DNA of 64,000 nucleotides from Thermoanaerobacterium thermosulfurigenes (lineage in GTDB: Bacteria > Bacillota > Thermoanaerobacteria > Thermoanaerobacterales > Thermoanaerobacteraceae). The stretch lies in contig NZ_JBPODR010000004.1 of the NCBI RefSeq assembly GCF_051201035.1, forward strand, positions 1 through 64,000. The letters are read 5' to 3'. A model generated the notes under the pieces. It was not told where the DNA came from. It worked only from the letters and a program-made list of their open reading frames with translations, and did no database searches. Below, one piece after another: positions 1-8,782 of the stretch (position 1 is the stretch's first letter; the number at the start of each line of letters is the position of its first letter). The position numbers and the translations under genes are program-made.

Positions 1-20
1 AAATTTTGGTTATACTTCAT
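1..20 (-). CDS. 5' end of a gene leaving the window, possibly a transposase
   Basis: Only the first codons are present: an ATG at 20 read leftward (M-K-Y-N-Q-N), preceded by a strong GGAGG at 28-32. Nothing in so short a peptide identifies a family. The leader has an inverted repeat hiding the ribosome binding site, an arrangement known from insertion sequences, so a transposase is an inference from the leader alone. Confidence 0.35.
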
Positions 21-25
21 ATTAG

Positions 26-105
26 GTACCTCCTTGTTATTTTGAGAGTCGTGTTCATGAACAATCGACATCTTGTATTTTATCAGGAGGTACTTATTTT
101 TTCAA
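26..105 (-). promoter_or_regulatory. Promoter with RBS-occluding inverted repeat
   Basis: On the minus strand TTGAAA (105-100) and TAAAAT (82-77) are 17 bp apart. The arms AGGAGGTAC (85-93) and GTACCTCCT (26-34) are perfect complements, and the second contains the ribosome binding site. The upstream arm lies between the -35 and -10 boxes, so transcripts from this promoter lack it while read-through transcripts would fold and hide the site. A 12-bp palindrome TGTTCATGAACA lies at 52-63. Confidence 0.5.
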
Positions 106-205
106 AGTTCATTCTTCCTTATTTTTTATTCATTACAGGAATGCTCCATAATCTAAAACCTAAATAAGAAAGCTATAGAAAGCAATATATTTTAAAACTC
201 AAATA

Positions 206-898
206 CTATTGAATGCTATCTACGCTATATTGAACGGCTTTAGGTATTTTAACGCCATTTACTGTCGTAAGACCTTGATAATAAGTGTTATAACCTGTCA
301 TTGCGTTTCCATTATATACCCTATACACATCATAACGCTTTACATAGACTGAATATAAATCATAATTTATGGCACCATAATAATCACGACTGTTATAAGG
401 AGCAGGAGGCCCTGTAAATTGTTGTGTCAAAGACCAAGTATAAGTATATGTTCCGGAAGATGTTAGCCCAAATCCAGCTTTAACAACATCCTGAATTCCA
501 GCTTCAACTGATGTTGTAAAGACAATAGTACCAGATACTGTTTTTGTCGTAGTTAAAGTTTTAGTTGTTCCTCTTGCCACTGAAATCAAAAAGATGTCGT
601 TGCATCTTGGTCCAACATTATAAGCAGATATAGCGCTATGATCATAATAATAATAAGAATGATCATATTCTTCATGTATTGTACCCATTGGATAGACAAG
701 ATTATTTGTAACTAATGGACTAGTTTTTGAAAGATTAGCATCCACAAAAGTAACGATTGTACCAACCTTATCAGTAGGTTTTCCGACTACTTTCTCTTCA
801 GAATTCGGAATCGCAACACCTGAAGAAAAAGCAAAGCTAAAACTTGAAATTGTAAAAAGCACAACAATTAGAAGCAGTGAAATCAGTTTTTTTAACAT
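206..898 (-). CDS. Secreted protein of unknown function, beta-rich
   Basis: A 230-residue protein starting with a clear signal peptide: two lysines, a hydrophobic stretch to about residue 22, then a small-residue region ending near FSFAFSS, so it is probably exported. The mature part is rich in Thr, Ser and Tyr. Around residues 110-165 it has a long run of alternating small/polar and hydrophobic residues (repeated TT, TKT, TS) flanking a short Gly/Ala/Val stretch, suggesting extended beta-strands. A Tyr-rich patch (YYYYD) lies near residue 83. No cysteine pairs, catalytic motif or anchor are evident. I do not recognise the family. It stands alone with no operon partner. Confidence 0.75.
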   Translation of the reverse strand: MLKKLISLLLIVVLFTISSFSFAFSSGVAIPNSEEKVVGKPTDKVGTIVTFVDANLSKTSPLVTNNLVYPMGTIHEEYDHSYYYYDHSAISAYNVGPRCNDIFLISVARGTTKTLTTTKTVSGTIVFTTSVEAGIQDVVKAGFGLTSSGTYTYTWSLTQQFTGPPAPYNSRDYYGAINYDLYSVYVKRYDVYRVYNGNAMTGYNTYYQGLTTVNGVKIPKAVQYSVDSIQ

Positions 899-1123
899 AC
901 TTTACATCTCATTTTTTGTAGTCATTACGCTTCTCGGTACCAAAAAGCATATTGACTATGATTTTATCTTCAGGGAATGGCGCCAATTTCTGTTAATGTT
1001 ATTATAAACCAATTATCCTTACTTGGGAAGGTGCTAAATTAGGTCAATTTTTCTGTAACACTTTGTCAATCTATGTAATATATTGTCGGAATCGCGACCG
1101 TTTTTCGGTCATCAATAAACTTT

Positions 1124-1147
1124 AAAAAAAACAGGCATTAAGCCTGT
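1124..1147 (-). terminator. Rho-independent terminator of the nuclease pseudogene
   Basis: ACAGGC (1131-1136) pairs with GCCTGT (1142-1147), and the minus strand continues into a run of seven T (1130-1124). Confidence 0.8.
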
Positions 1148-1155
1148 TTATGATC

Positions 1156-1903
1156 CTAATTCATCAATTTTTTTATCTCCTCTTTTGACAACTCTGTAAT
1201 CTCTGCTATTCTGTCAATGTCCATACCTTCTTTTAACAACTTCTTTGCTATTTTTATACTTTTTTCTTTTTCGCCTTTTTCTATTATCATTTTGTATGTT
1301 TCTGATTCTTCAATCCTAAACATTTTTATCACCTCCGAAAAAACTTTTTCAATAACTTCTCTTTTAAAAATTATACCTGACAATAATTCAGCCTTAAATG
1401 CAATGTCTTTCTTTTTGTTTATGTCTAATGGAATATCTTTTATAGCCTCAACACATCTTTCCAGATATTTTTCTCCTTCTTCTTTCCTTCTATTTTTGTC
1501 CATCAACGGAAGAAGCGAATACAAATCATAATAGTCTGTCTTCAAAACATCAGTATATTTTATGTCGCCAACATTTATTATTCTGTATTTATAATCTAAT
1601 GTGTTTTGTTCTCTAAAGTCGTAGCTTAAGCTATTTGCCATTTTTACATTATCTTTTCCTATATATAGGACTGACTATCTGATATGGTAAGAGATTATGC
1701 TTTTCCATTATCTCCATGGAATATCGTAACATCCTGTAAGGCATTTTTCCGTCATTTTCTGATTGAAATTCTATATGCACAGCCACATTTCCTTTGTCTG
1801 TTGTGCATTTAAATATCATATCGCTGTCTCTGCGTTCTACTCTTGCAAATTCTATATTTAGTTCATCGATTTTTGTGTATTGGAGACCTAAAAAATAGCA
1901 TCT
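1156..1903 (-). pseudogene. Rpn-family PD-(D/E)XK nuclease/transposase, frameshifted and 5'-truncated
   Basis: Two reading frames join into one protein of the Rpn/YhgA-like group (PD-(D/E)XK nuclease superfamily). The upstream part, about 1903-1670, encodes a segment with an E/D-x-D then xxEFQ pattern (DSDMIF, then VHIEFQSE), as in the nuclease core. The downstream part (intact from an ATG at 1641) gives the helical C-terminus ending in a short helix-turn-helix-like tail typical of the family (GMDIDRIAEITELS). The frames change at 1669-1676, where GACT is tandemly duplicated; removing one copy restores the sequence QIV-LYIGKDN. The 5' end has no start codon and an in-frame stop further upstream. 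These proteins are common mobile-like paralogues in clostridia. Function is lost. Confidence 0.8.
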
Positions 1904-2115
1904 TACCTTTATTATATCATACGAATATTAAAAATACAGATTATTGCCGCAATATTTTATAATGAGGTTTTGTAACAATACTGTAACCATATCTCAAAAA
2001 CAGATTTTACTTACAAAAATTTTTGTTAAATATCTCACATAAAAAGTTTTATGATATAATCTATTTAACATGCTTAAATTTTTATGGGCAAGCATGGACG
2101 AGGGAGGGAAGAAAT

Positions 2116-2673
2116 TTGCTCATCTTATTTGACACAATTATAGATGAATGCCAAAGAAAAAAAGTCGAAGATATATATGTAAATTACAGCAGAGATATGT
2201 TTAAAGTGGCATACAACATTTTAAACGACTATCAATTGGCACAAGATGCGGTCCAATCTGCTTTTATAAATATTATCAATTATATTGAAAAAATTTCTGA
2301 TTATGACTGTAACAAAATAAGAGCATTAGTTGTTATTATAGTTAGAAACATCTCAATAAATATGTACAATAAAATAAAGCGGCAAAAAAATTTATTTATT
2401 GAAGATGCGGATGAAATTTTCCATGATGACTCAGAGCCGTTTGACGAGAATATAATAAACGGTGACATTTTTAGAAGAGTATCTGAAAAGGTAAAGGAGC
2501 TAAAGACAGAGTACGCAGACATTATTTCTCTAAAATACTACTACGGCTACTCTAATAAAGACATCGCAAATCTTTTAAACATCACAGAAGACAATGTAAG
2601 AGTAAGACTGTATCGCGCGCGGCAAAGCCTTAAAGATGCTTTATACCAGTATAAAGGAGATGTGGAAATATGA
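2116..2673 (+). CDS. ECF-type RNA polymerase sigma factor
   Basis: A 185-residue sigma-70 family protein. The sigma-2 region (about residues 20-90) has the YSRDMFKVAYNILND and AQDAVQSAF motifs; the sigma-4 region (about 125-180) carries the helix-turn-helix GYSNKDIANLLNITEDNVRVRLYRARQ. I chose the TTG at 2116 because AGGGAGGG lies 7 bases upstream; a longer frame from 2023 has no such site. A TATAAT box at 2055-2060 could be the promoter. It overlaps the next gene by four bases, the usual sigma/anti-sigma pairing, so the neighbour probably controls its activity. The signal sensed is unknown. Confidence 0.9.
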   Translation: MLILFDTIIDECQRKKVEDIYVNYSRDMFKVAYNILNDYQLAQDAVQSAFINIINYIEKISDYDCNKIRALVVIIVRNISINMYNKIKRQKNLFIEDADEIFHDDSEPFDENIINGDIFRRVSEKVKELKTEYADIISLKYYYGYSNKDIANLLNITEDNVRVRLYRARQSLKDALYQYKGDVEI

Positions 2674-3422
2674 AAGACCTTTACAATGAAAAGCTAAAAT
2701 CTGAAAGCAAAATATTTGAGGCATTGCTGGAATATGCAGGGGCTTGCCATGTAAACAACATAATTAATGACTTGGAAGAAGCCAATGATGAAGAAATGCC
2801 TTACCCTGAAGAATTAAGCATTAAAATTAGACAGATGTTAAGACATCACAAAAGAAAAGAAGCAGTCAAAAAATTCTTCACATCGGCAAAAATGATCTTC
2901 CCAAAAGTCGCGATATTCTTCTTTGTGGTTTTTATTGGCTTCACTGTGGCGATGACGACTGTTTCTGCTTTTAGAGCTCGCGTCTTTAACCTCATAATTG
3001 AAATCAAAAAAGATTATACAGACATAAAATTAAAAGAAAACAATGAACCCAGTACGTCTTCTTCCACATCGCTGGTTCCATCCAACTGGAAAAATGAATA
3101 TTATCTTTCATACGTGCCACATGGGTTCAAGATAAGCAAGGTAGAGTCACAGGAGGTAACCAAAATCATTCAATACACAAATGGCAAAGGCGATTTCATA
3201 ATTTTCAGTCAAAGCTCTAACGAAAACACTGACATGATGGTTGACACAGAAAATGCTATCACGCAAAAGATTGATATAAACGGCTATGAGGGCATCTTGA
3301 TTCAAAAAAACGGTTTAAACACCATCGTATGGCGTAAAGACAACAACTTATTCTCCTTAATGTCGAAAATCGATAAGAACGAACTTATAAAAGCTGCCAA
3401 TAGCATCAAACTGAAAAAATAA
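2670..3422 (+). CDS. Membrane-anchored DUF4367-type protein, probable anti-sigma factor
   Basis: 250 residues: an acidic N-terminal cytoplasmic part, a single membrane helix at about 85-107 (VAIFFFVVFIGFTVAMTTVSA), then an extracellular domain. The C-terminal domain matches the DUF4367 pattern, with YVPHGFKISKV and the end NGYEGILIQKNG...TIVWRKDNNLFSLMS. The ATG overlaps the sigma factor stop, so the two are translationally coupled. By context it should hold the sigma factor inactive at the membrane. There is no classical zinc anti-sigma HxxxCxxC motif, so anti-sigma activity rests on gene order and topology. Confidence 0.85.
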   Translation: MKDLYNEKLKSESKIFEALLEYAGACHVNNIINDLEEANDEEMPYPEELSIKIRQMLRHHKRKEAVKKFFTSAKMIFPKVAIFFFVVFIGFTVAMTTVSAFRARVFNLIIEIKKDYTDIKLKENNEPSTSSSTSLVPSNWKNEYYLSYVPHGFKISKVESQEVTKIIQYTNGKGDFIIFSQSSNENTDMMVDTENAITQKIDINGYEGILIQKNGLNTIVWRKDNNLFSLMSKIDKNELIKAANSIKLKK

Positions 3423-3498
3423 TTTATTTTAACTGTAACAAAATTAATGCTTATTTGTCTAATATATATGGAGAAAAAACTAACATAGAGGGGATTTA

Positions 3499-3609
3499 AT
3501 GTTGAAGAAGAATTTTATTAGAACATTTTTAATAGTCTTTTTTATCATAGTAGTAAACTATGCAATATTTTACAGCATATTTTCTCTGTATATGTCCATT
3601 CACCCATAA
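3499..3609 (+). CDS. Short hydrophobic peptide downstream of the sigma/anti-sigma pair
   Basis: A 36-codon frame with AGAGGGGA 6-8 bases upstream of its ATG. It encodes MLKKNF followed by about 20 hydrophobic residues and ends MSIHP. It looks like a lone membrane segment or signal sequence: a small membrane protein co-transcribed with the sigma/anti-sigma genes, or the stump of a truncated secreted protein. No homology can be claimed at this length. Confidence 0.5.
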   Translation: MLKKNFIRTFLIVFFIIVVNYAIFYSIFSLYMSIHP

Positions 3610-3610
3610 C

Positions 3611-3642
3611 AAAAAAGGAGTCTTGGTCTTCCAAGGCTCCTT
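3611..3642 (-). terminator. Terminator of the amino-acid permease gene
   Basis: AAGGAG...CTTGG and CCAAG...CTCCTT form a stem of about 12 bp with a TCTT loop (3615-3642). The minus strand runs out in six T. It also lies just past the plus-strand small ORF. Confidence 0.8.
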
Positions 3643-3665
3643 CATCACACTTATTTCTAAAGTTT

Positions 3666-5114
3666 CTAAAAGCTTTCAGTTTTAACACCTTTATAATCAT
3701 TTTGTGCCAGCTTGCTGTGCCTATATCCATAAAAGACATATACGACAATCCCCAACACAAACCATACTATAAACCTTATCCACGTCTCAAGAGGAAGCGA
3801 AACCATTAAAAACACAGTTGATGCAATTGATAAGATAGGCACTAACGGAACAAATGGACATCTAAATTTTCGCGGAAGTTCAGGCTTTGTGTACCTCAAA
3901 ACAATAACAGCTACTGATACAAGGACAAATGCAAACATGGTTCCTATATTTACAAGTTTTGCAAGTTCATCGATGGAGAAAAATCCTGCAACAACTGCTG
4001 CAAATAGTGCAACTATTATCGTACTTGCAACAGGCGTCTTATGCTTTTCATGAAGTTTTGAAAGAAATGGCGGTAAAAGTCCATCTCTTGACATAGCAAA
4101 GAATATCCTGGTCTGTCCATACATCATCACTAAAAGAACCGTCGTTATCCCTGCTATCGCACCAAAAGAAACTAATCCCGACGCCCAGTTTATGCCGAGG
4201 CTTGTTAATGCAAATGCCACAGGTTCAGGTGTATTAAGTTTTGTATATGATACGACACCTGTAAGAATTGCAACGACAATTATATACAAAATTGTGCTTA
4301 TTCCTAAAGACCCTAAAATTCCTATAGGCATATCCCTTTCAGGGTTTTTTGTCTCTTCAGCCGCAGTTGATACCGAATCAAACCCAATGTAAGCAAAAAA
4401 TATTATTGCAGCACCCGAAAATACTCCTTTCCATCCAAACGGCAAAAATGGCTTCCAGTTTGATGGATGTACATGCCATACAGCGACGGCTATGAAAAAC
4501 AATATCACCATCACTTTAAATATAACAGCGATATTATTTAGTATTGAACTTTCTTTTGTGCCAAAAAGCAGGATTATTCCCAAAAGCAATACTATGCCGA
4601 TAGCCGGTAAATTTATTATTCCACCAGGCGCAGAGCTTGCCGAATTTGCAGCCCATACAGGTATGTTAATGCCAAAGCTGTGAAGCAAACTTGTAAAGTA
4701 CCCTGACCAACCTAATGCAATGGCAGGTATAGCGAATGCGTACTCCAATATCAAATCCCATCCTATGATCCATGCGAATATCTCACCAAGTGCCACGTAA
4801 CTGTAGCTATACGTAGATCCTGCCGCGGGAAATGTAGATGCAAATTCTGCATAACTTAGTGCGGCAAATGAGCATGCAATACCCGAAAGAACAAATGACA
4901 ATATAAGACCTGGTCCTGCATATTTTGCAGCCGCAACGCCAGTCAACACGAAAATACCTGTGCCGATTATGGCGCCAATGCCAAATAAAATAAGGTCAAA
5001 CCATGATAGCGATTTTTTCAATGCGTGCTTTTTGTCCTGTGTGTCATCTATTATCATTTCAAGAGATTTTTTTCTTAATATATTTGAACTTCCGGCTTTT
5101 TCCTTGTGAGCCAT
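3666..5114 (-). CDS. APC-superfamily amino-acid permease, cationic amino-acid transporter type
   Basis: 482 residues with about 12 hydrophobic segments. The first helix carries the APC signature GIGAIIGTGIFVLTG (about residues 47-61). FAYIGFDSVSTAAEETKNPERDMP (about 240-263) is the conserved helix-6 region. The family imports or exchanges amino acids using the proton or sodium gradient; the B. subtilis YfnA/YhdG-like branch is the closest pattern I recognise. Monocistronic by spacing, with its own terminator. The substrate cannot be read from the sequence. Length is normal and no disruption is visible. Confidence 0.88.
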   Translation of the reverse strand: MAHKEKAGSSNILRKKSLEMIIDDTQDKKHALKKSLSWFDLILFGIGAIIGTGIFVLTGVAAAKYAGPGLILSFVLSGIACSFAALSYAEFASTFPAAGSTYSYSYVALGEIFAWIIGWDLILEYAFAIPAIALGWSGYFTSLLHSFGINIPVWAANSASSAPGGIINLPAIGIVLLLGIILLFGTKESSILNNIAVIFKVMVILFFIAVAVWHVHPSNWKPFLPFGWKGVFSGAAIIFFAYIGFDSVSTAAEETKNPERDMPIGILGSLGISTILYIIVVAILTGVVSYTKLNTPEPVAFALTSLGINWASGLVSFGAIAGITTVLLVMMYGQTRIFFAMSRDGLLPPFLSKLHEKHKTPVASTIIVALFAAVVAGFFSIDELAKLVNIGTMFAFVLVSVAVIVLRYTKPELPRKFRCPFVPLVPILSIASTVFLMVSLPLETWIRFIVWFVLGIVVYVFYGYRHSKLAQNDYKGVKTESF

Positions 5115-5273
5115 TTTATATTAATCCCCCCAGTTTTAATTAAATTTAACTATTTTAAATTATTTATTTAAAATAGGATATTTTATTTTATTATAATTAA
5201 AATTATAACGAGCCGCAAATAACTTTTTCATAACTATTAAAATTTTTTTGCAAAAACAAAAGACGCTTACTCG

Positions 5274-6410
5274 TCATTTTTTCGGCGGCCTTGGTCCAAA
5301 ATACTGATAATATGTGGTTTTTATCATGCCATTGTATAGCTTCCTTCTTTTGCTTGCATCTCTTCCAAAAAGTTTTTCAAAATTTTCATGCGATGTTATT
5401 ATATAGTAGGACCACGTATCAAGCTTTGAAAATACTTTCCCCATCTCCCTATACAATTTCTCCACCTCTTTTAATTCTCCCATTCTTTCACCATAAGGCG
5501 GATTGCAGATTATTATGCCATATTTATCATCGGTTTTCAGATCTTTCAAAGATCGCTTTGAAAATCTTACATAATCACTGACACCGGCCTTTTTGGCATT
5601 GTCTATAGATAATTTTACCGCATCTTCATCTGCATCATATCCACTTATATTAAGTTTTACATCTTTTTTGATTAAATCAAAAGCTTCATTTCTCACGTCA
5701 GTCCACAGCTTTTTTGGAATCTGCCTCCATCTTTCCGATGAAAATTGTCGATATAGCCCTGGAGCCATATTTGCACCAATTAAAGCAGCTTCAATAGGTA
5801 TAGTTCCTGATCCGCAAAACGGATCGATAAGCGGTCTATCATATCTCCAATAGCTTAACATTATCATGGCAGAAGCCAAAGTTTCCCTTAAAGGCGCCAC
5901 ATTTGACACAGCTCTATATCCTCTTTTATGAAGCCCCTCTCCACTTGTATCTATCATAAGTATAGCCTTGTCCTTCATTAATGAAAATTTTATCTTGTAT
6001 ACTGGACCATTTTCCTCAAACCACTCTCTTTTGTACTTCTTCTTGAGCCTTTCCACAACTGCTTTCTTCACTATCGACTGGCAATCAGGCACACTAAAAA
6101 GCTTCGATTTAAGAGAGTATCCATCTACAGGAAACTGTCCATTTTCAGGAATCCACTCTTCCCACGGCAAAGACTTTACACCTTCAAAAAGCTGGTCAAA
6201 CGTGGTAGCTGTAAATTCACCAACTTTAATGTAGATTCTCTCGGCAGTCCTTAACCACAAATTTGACTTACATATAGCAGCTATATCGCCACTAAATGTC
6301 ACTTTCCCATCTTCTACTTTTACATCATCATAGCCTAAAGATCTTATCTCATTAGCCGTAACTGATTCGATTCCAAAAAGTGTAGGTGCTATCAATTCTA
6401 TTTTTGACAT
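5274..6410 (-). CDS. THUMP-domain 23S rRNA guanine-N2 methyltransferase (RlmL/YpsC type)
   Basis: 378 residues. The N-terminal THUMP-like RNA-binding region (about 1-155) precedes a Rossmann methyltransferase with DPFCGSGTIPIEAALIGANMAPG (SAM-binding motif I, about 190-212) and IICNPPYGER (catalytic NPPY motif, about 300). This combination marks enzymes that make m2G in 23S rRNA, equivalent to the N-terminal half of E. coli RlmL. The ATG at 6410 is preferred over that at 6425 because GGGAGAT lies just before it. A weak GACG/CGTC hairpin overlaps the stop codon. The exact target base is inferred from family. Confidence 0.88.
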   Translation of the reverse strand: MSKIELIAPTLFGIESVTANEIRSLGYDDVKVEDGKVTFSGDIAAICKSNLWLRTAERIYIKVGEFTATTFDQLFEGVKSLPWEEWIPENGQFPVDGYSLKSKLFSVPDCQSIVKKAVVERLKKKYKREWFEENGPVYKIKFSLMKDKAILMIDTSGEGLHKRGYRAVSNVAPLRETLASAMIMLSYWRYDRPLIDPFCGSGTIPIEAALIGANMAPGLYRQFSSERWRQIPKKLWTDVRNEAFDLIKKDVKLNISGYDADEDAVKLSIDNAKKAGVSDYVRFSKRSLKDLKTDDKYGIIICNPPYGERMGELKEVEKLYREMGKVFSKLDTWSYYIITSHENFEKLFGRDASKRRKLYNGMIKTTYYQYFGPRPPKK

Positions 6411-6466
6411 ATCACTATCTCCCATTTATTAATTCCAAAATTAATTTTTCACTACACAACAACATA

Positions 6467-7201
6467 TTAAATGTTGCAGAAAATGAAAGCCCTATCTAAA
6501 CTATCTGCATCTTCAACAATATCAAATTTTCTATTCATTACTCTGACACTTTTAAATCCAACCATTTTTAATTCATTTACAACTTCGTCTAGTGAAAAAC
6601 TCATTTCATGAACTGTTTCTTCATATTCTTCATACAGCCTTCCTTCTTTCTTTAAAAAGGCAGTAAATGTTATAAAAGCATTATCTCCAAAAGATATGCT
6701 TTTGGAAATATAGTAATCGCCGTTTGAATACTTCCTTATATGGATATTATTCCAATTATCTCTCAAATCTTTCAATGTATTCATGTCAAACATGAAAACT
6801 CCGTTTTCTTTAAGATGACTTTTAACACAGCTAAACATAGATTTCCACTTTTGAAAATCCGTCATGTGATTTATAGCATCAAATGTACATGTAATGAGAT
6901 CGTATTTCTTGCCTAAATCAAAATCGCTCATATCGCCAAGATGAAACTTTATATCGTAACCATACTTTCTACAATTTTCAACTGCCTTCTTAAGCATTTC
7001 TTCAGATAAGTCAAGACCTTCCACATTTATGCCATCTCTTAAAGCACCTATACAAAAGACCCCAGTTCCACACGCCAAATCTAACATCGTCTTAACATTA
7101 AATCCAGCATTGTCTAAAAATCTTTTAAAATCTGGCCACAACTCCTTCGCGTAAGAATCCCAACCTAATCTATCGTAAAATTTAGCAAATTCGTCGTACA
7201 T
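6467..7201 (-). CDS. Class I SAM-dependent methyltransferase, substrate unknown
   Basis: 244 residues. Motif I LDLACGTGVFCIGAL (about 42-56), GLDLSEEMLKKA (motif II region) and ITCTFDAINHM (motif IV region) define a stand-alone Methyltransf_25-like fold. The C-terminal half is beta-rich (YYISKSISFGDNAFITFTAFLK). Such proteins act on small molecules or on protein/RNA; the substrate is not recognisable. It is transcribed in the same direction as the rRNA methyltransferase, 57 bases from its start, so the two may form one unit. Confidence 0.85.
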   Translation of the reverse strand: MYDEFAKFYDRLGWDSYAKELWPDFKRFLDNAGFNVKTMLDLACGTGVFCIGALRDGINVEGLDLSEEMLKKAVENCRKYGYDIKFHLGDMSDFDLGKKYDLITCTFDAINHMTDFQKWKSMFSCVKSHLKENGVFMFDMNTLKDLRDNWNNIHIRKYSNGDYYISKSISFGDNAFITFTAFLKKEGRLYEEYEETVHEMSFSLDEVVNELKMVGFKSVRVMNRKFDIVEDADSLDRAFIFCNI

Positions 7202-7269
7202 AAAAACACCTCTTAATTATTTTTCCCATTATTCTTCTATATTATATTATCACAACGCTTAAGTCAATT

Positions 7270-7297
7270 TTGTTATTCAACCGCTGTGTGTTATAAT
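7270..7297 (+). promoter_or_regulatory. Promoter of the DUF2156 gene
   Basis: TTGTTA (7270-7275) and TATAAT (7292-7297) are separated by 16 bp, 60 bases before the start of the downstream gene. Confidence 0.6.
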
Positions 7298-7356
7298 ATT
7301 AACACATGTGAATAACTATATTCAATAAATAATCATTATCCAAGAGGTGAAAATAG

Positions 7357-8220
7357 TTGAAACCATTATCTATAGACGACAAAAATGTTTTTGATGAATA
7401 CTTTTATGCATATCCACCAGAAATATCGGAATACACATTTACAAATCTCCTTATGTGGAATCACGTTTACGACATTAGATATGAGATAATCGATGGGTGT
7501 CTTTTGATTGCTTCAGGCAATAACGTATTTCCTCCTGTAGGTCCACCTGAAAATACATTAAATGCACTGGAAAAATTTTGTGAAATGCTTAAAAAAGATT
7601 ACTCTGAAATCAATCTAACTCGCTTTGACAATGATTTTGCCTCTAAGATTAGAGAAAACTTTAATGTTGAGATGGAGCCAGATGAAGACAATTTTGACTA
7701 CGTGTACAATACACAAGATCTCATCAATCTTTCTGGTAGAAAATATCACAATAAAAAAAATCATATAAACAAATTTTTAAAAACTTATGATTATACATTA
7801 GAAGCATTATCTTCTGTAAATGCTTTAGAATGCTTAAAATTTACTGAAAAATGGATTTCCTTAAAAGACATAGAGGAAAATCCCGGAATATTAAAGGAAT
7901 TTGATGCGATAAAAAAAGTTCTGGAAAACTACGATTTTTTTAATGTAAAAGGAATTGTATTAAAGATAAACGGAAAAATAGAAGCATATTCATTCGGAGA
8001 AAAATTAAATCCAGAAACAGCAGTGACTCACATAGAAAAGGCAAATCCAGAGATTAAAGACGCATACGCATTTATAAACATGTGCTTTGCTAAGCTAATG
8101 TCTGAATACAAATATATAAACAGGGAGCAAGATTTGGGAATCCCAGGCCTTAGGTATGCAAAGAAGTCATACCACCCTGCAAAGATGATATTGAAATTCA
8201 AAGGAAAGTTGCAAATTTAA
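7357..8220 (+). CDS. DUF2156 (LPG synthetase C-terminal-like, GNAT-fold) protein
   Basis: 287 residues, starting MKPLSIDDKNVFDEYF and including SEYTFTNLLMWNHVYDIRYE, YHNKKNHINKFLK (about 130-142) and the C-terminal YKYINREQDLGIPGLRYAKKSYHP. These match the DUF2156 family, which resembles the catalytic C-terminal domain of lysyl-phosphatidylglycerol synthases and has a double GNAT acyltransferase fold. Unlike MprF it has no membrane part, so it is probably cytoplasmic. An aminoacyl or acyl transfer role is family inference; the substrate is unknown. A TTG start at 7357 follows AGAGGTGA. Single-gene unit. Confidence 0.8.
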   Translation: MKPLSIDDKNVFDEYFYAYPPEISEYTFTNLLMWNHVYDIRYEIIDGCLLIASGNNVFPPVGPPENTLNALEKFCEMLKKDYSEINLTRFDNDFASKIRENFNVEMEPDEDNFDYVYNTQDLINLSGRKYHNKKNHINKFLKTYDYTLEALSSVNALECLKFTEKWISLKDIEENPGILKEFDAIKKVLENYDFFNVKGIVLKINGKIEAYSFGEKLNPETAVTHIEKANPEIKDAYAFINMCFAKLMSEYKYINREQDLGIPGLRYAKKSYHPAKMILKFKGKLQI

Positions 8221-8232
8221 AACTTTAATAGA

Positions 8233-8261
8233 TTGAATTATTATAATTTTTGTATTATAAT
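8233..8261 (+). promoter_or_regulatory. Promoter of the Lrp-aminotransferase operon
   Basis: TTGAAT (8233-8238) and TATAAT (8256-8261) with an ideal 17-bp spacer, 32 bases before the start codon. An Lrp operator could overlap it, but I see no convincing dyad. Confidence 0.7.
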
Positions 8262-8293
8262 GTGCATAACATTATTTTTGGGAGGTGCCGTGA

Positions 8294-8782
8294 ATGTCTA
8301 AAAAGATGGATATAGTAGAGCTTCTTCATGAAAACAGCCGTCTGACAGATAAGCAAATATCCATAATCACTGGACTCAGCGAAGATGAAGTAAAGAATAT
8401 AGTAAAAAGCCTTGAAGAAGAAAAAGTCATATTAAAGTACAGCACATTGGTCAATTGGGAAAAAACCGAAAAGGAAGTAGTGCGAGCACTTATTGATGTA
8501 AGAGTCACACCGCAGCAAGGACAGGGCTTTAATGCTATTGCTGAAAGAATCGGACAATACGATGAAGTAAAATCTGTATCTTTAATCTCTGGCGGATATG
8601 ACCTATCAGTAGAAGTAGAAGGTAAAACCATGAAAGAGATAGCTATTTTCGTAGCAGAAAGACTGGCTCCTATTGACGGCGTATTAAGTACAACTACACA
8701 CTTCATACTTAAAAGATACAAACAAGATGGGGTGTTTTTTACAGACGGTCCTGAAGACAAAAGATTGGTGGTAACACCATGA
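8294..8782 (+). CDS. Lrp/AsnC-family transcriptional regulator
   Basis: 162 residues: an N-terminal winged helix (about 5-60; LTDKQISIITGLSEDEVKNIVKSLEEEKVI) and a C-terminal RAM ligand-binding domain (about 70-145; VKSVSLISGGYDLSVEVEG). These proteins bind DNA as octamers or dimers and respond to amino acids. The stop codon overlaps the start of an aminotransferase gene, the same order as B. subtilis alaR-alaT (yugG-yugH). It therefore probably regulates this aminotransferase operon, including itself. GGAGGTG precedes the ATG. Confidence 0.9.
   Translation: MSKKMDIVELLHENSRLTDKQISIITGLSEDEVKNIVKSLEEEKVILKYSTLVNWEKTEKEVVRALIDVRVTPQQGQGFNAIAERIGQYDEVKSVSLISGGYDLSVEVEGKTMKEIAIFVAERLAPIDGVLSTTTHFILKRYKQDGVFFTDGPEDKRLVVTP

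Noticed and set aside
1974..3440. GTAACAA motifs on both sides of the sigma/anti-sigma genes, like the recombination-site arms
   Set aside because: Only the 7-base arm matches; no paired arm with a core is present, so chance in AT-rich DNA is likely.
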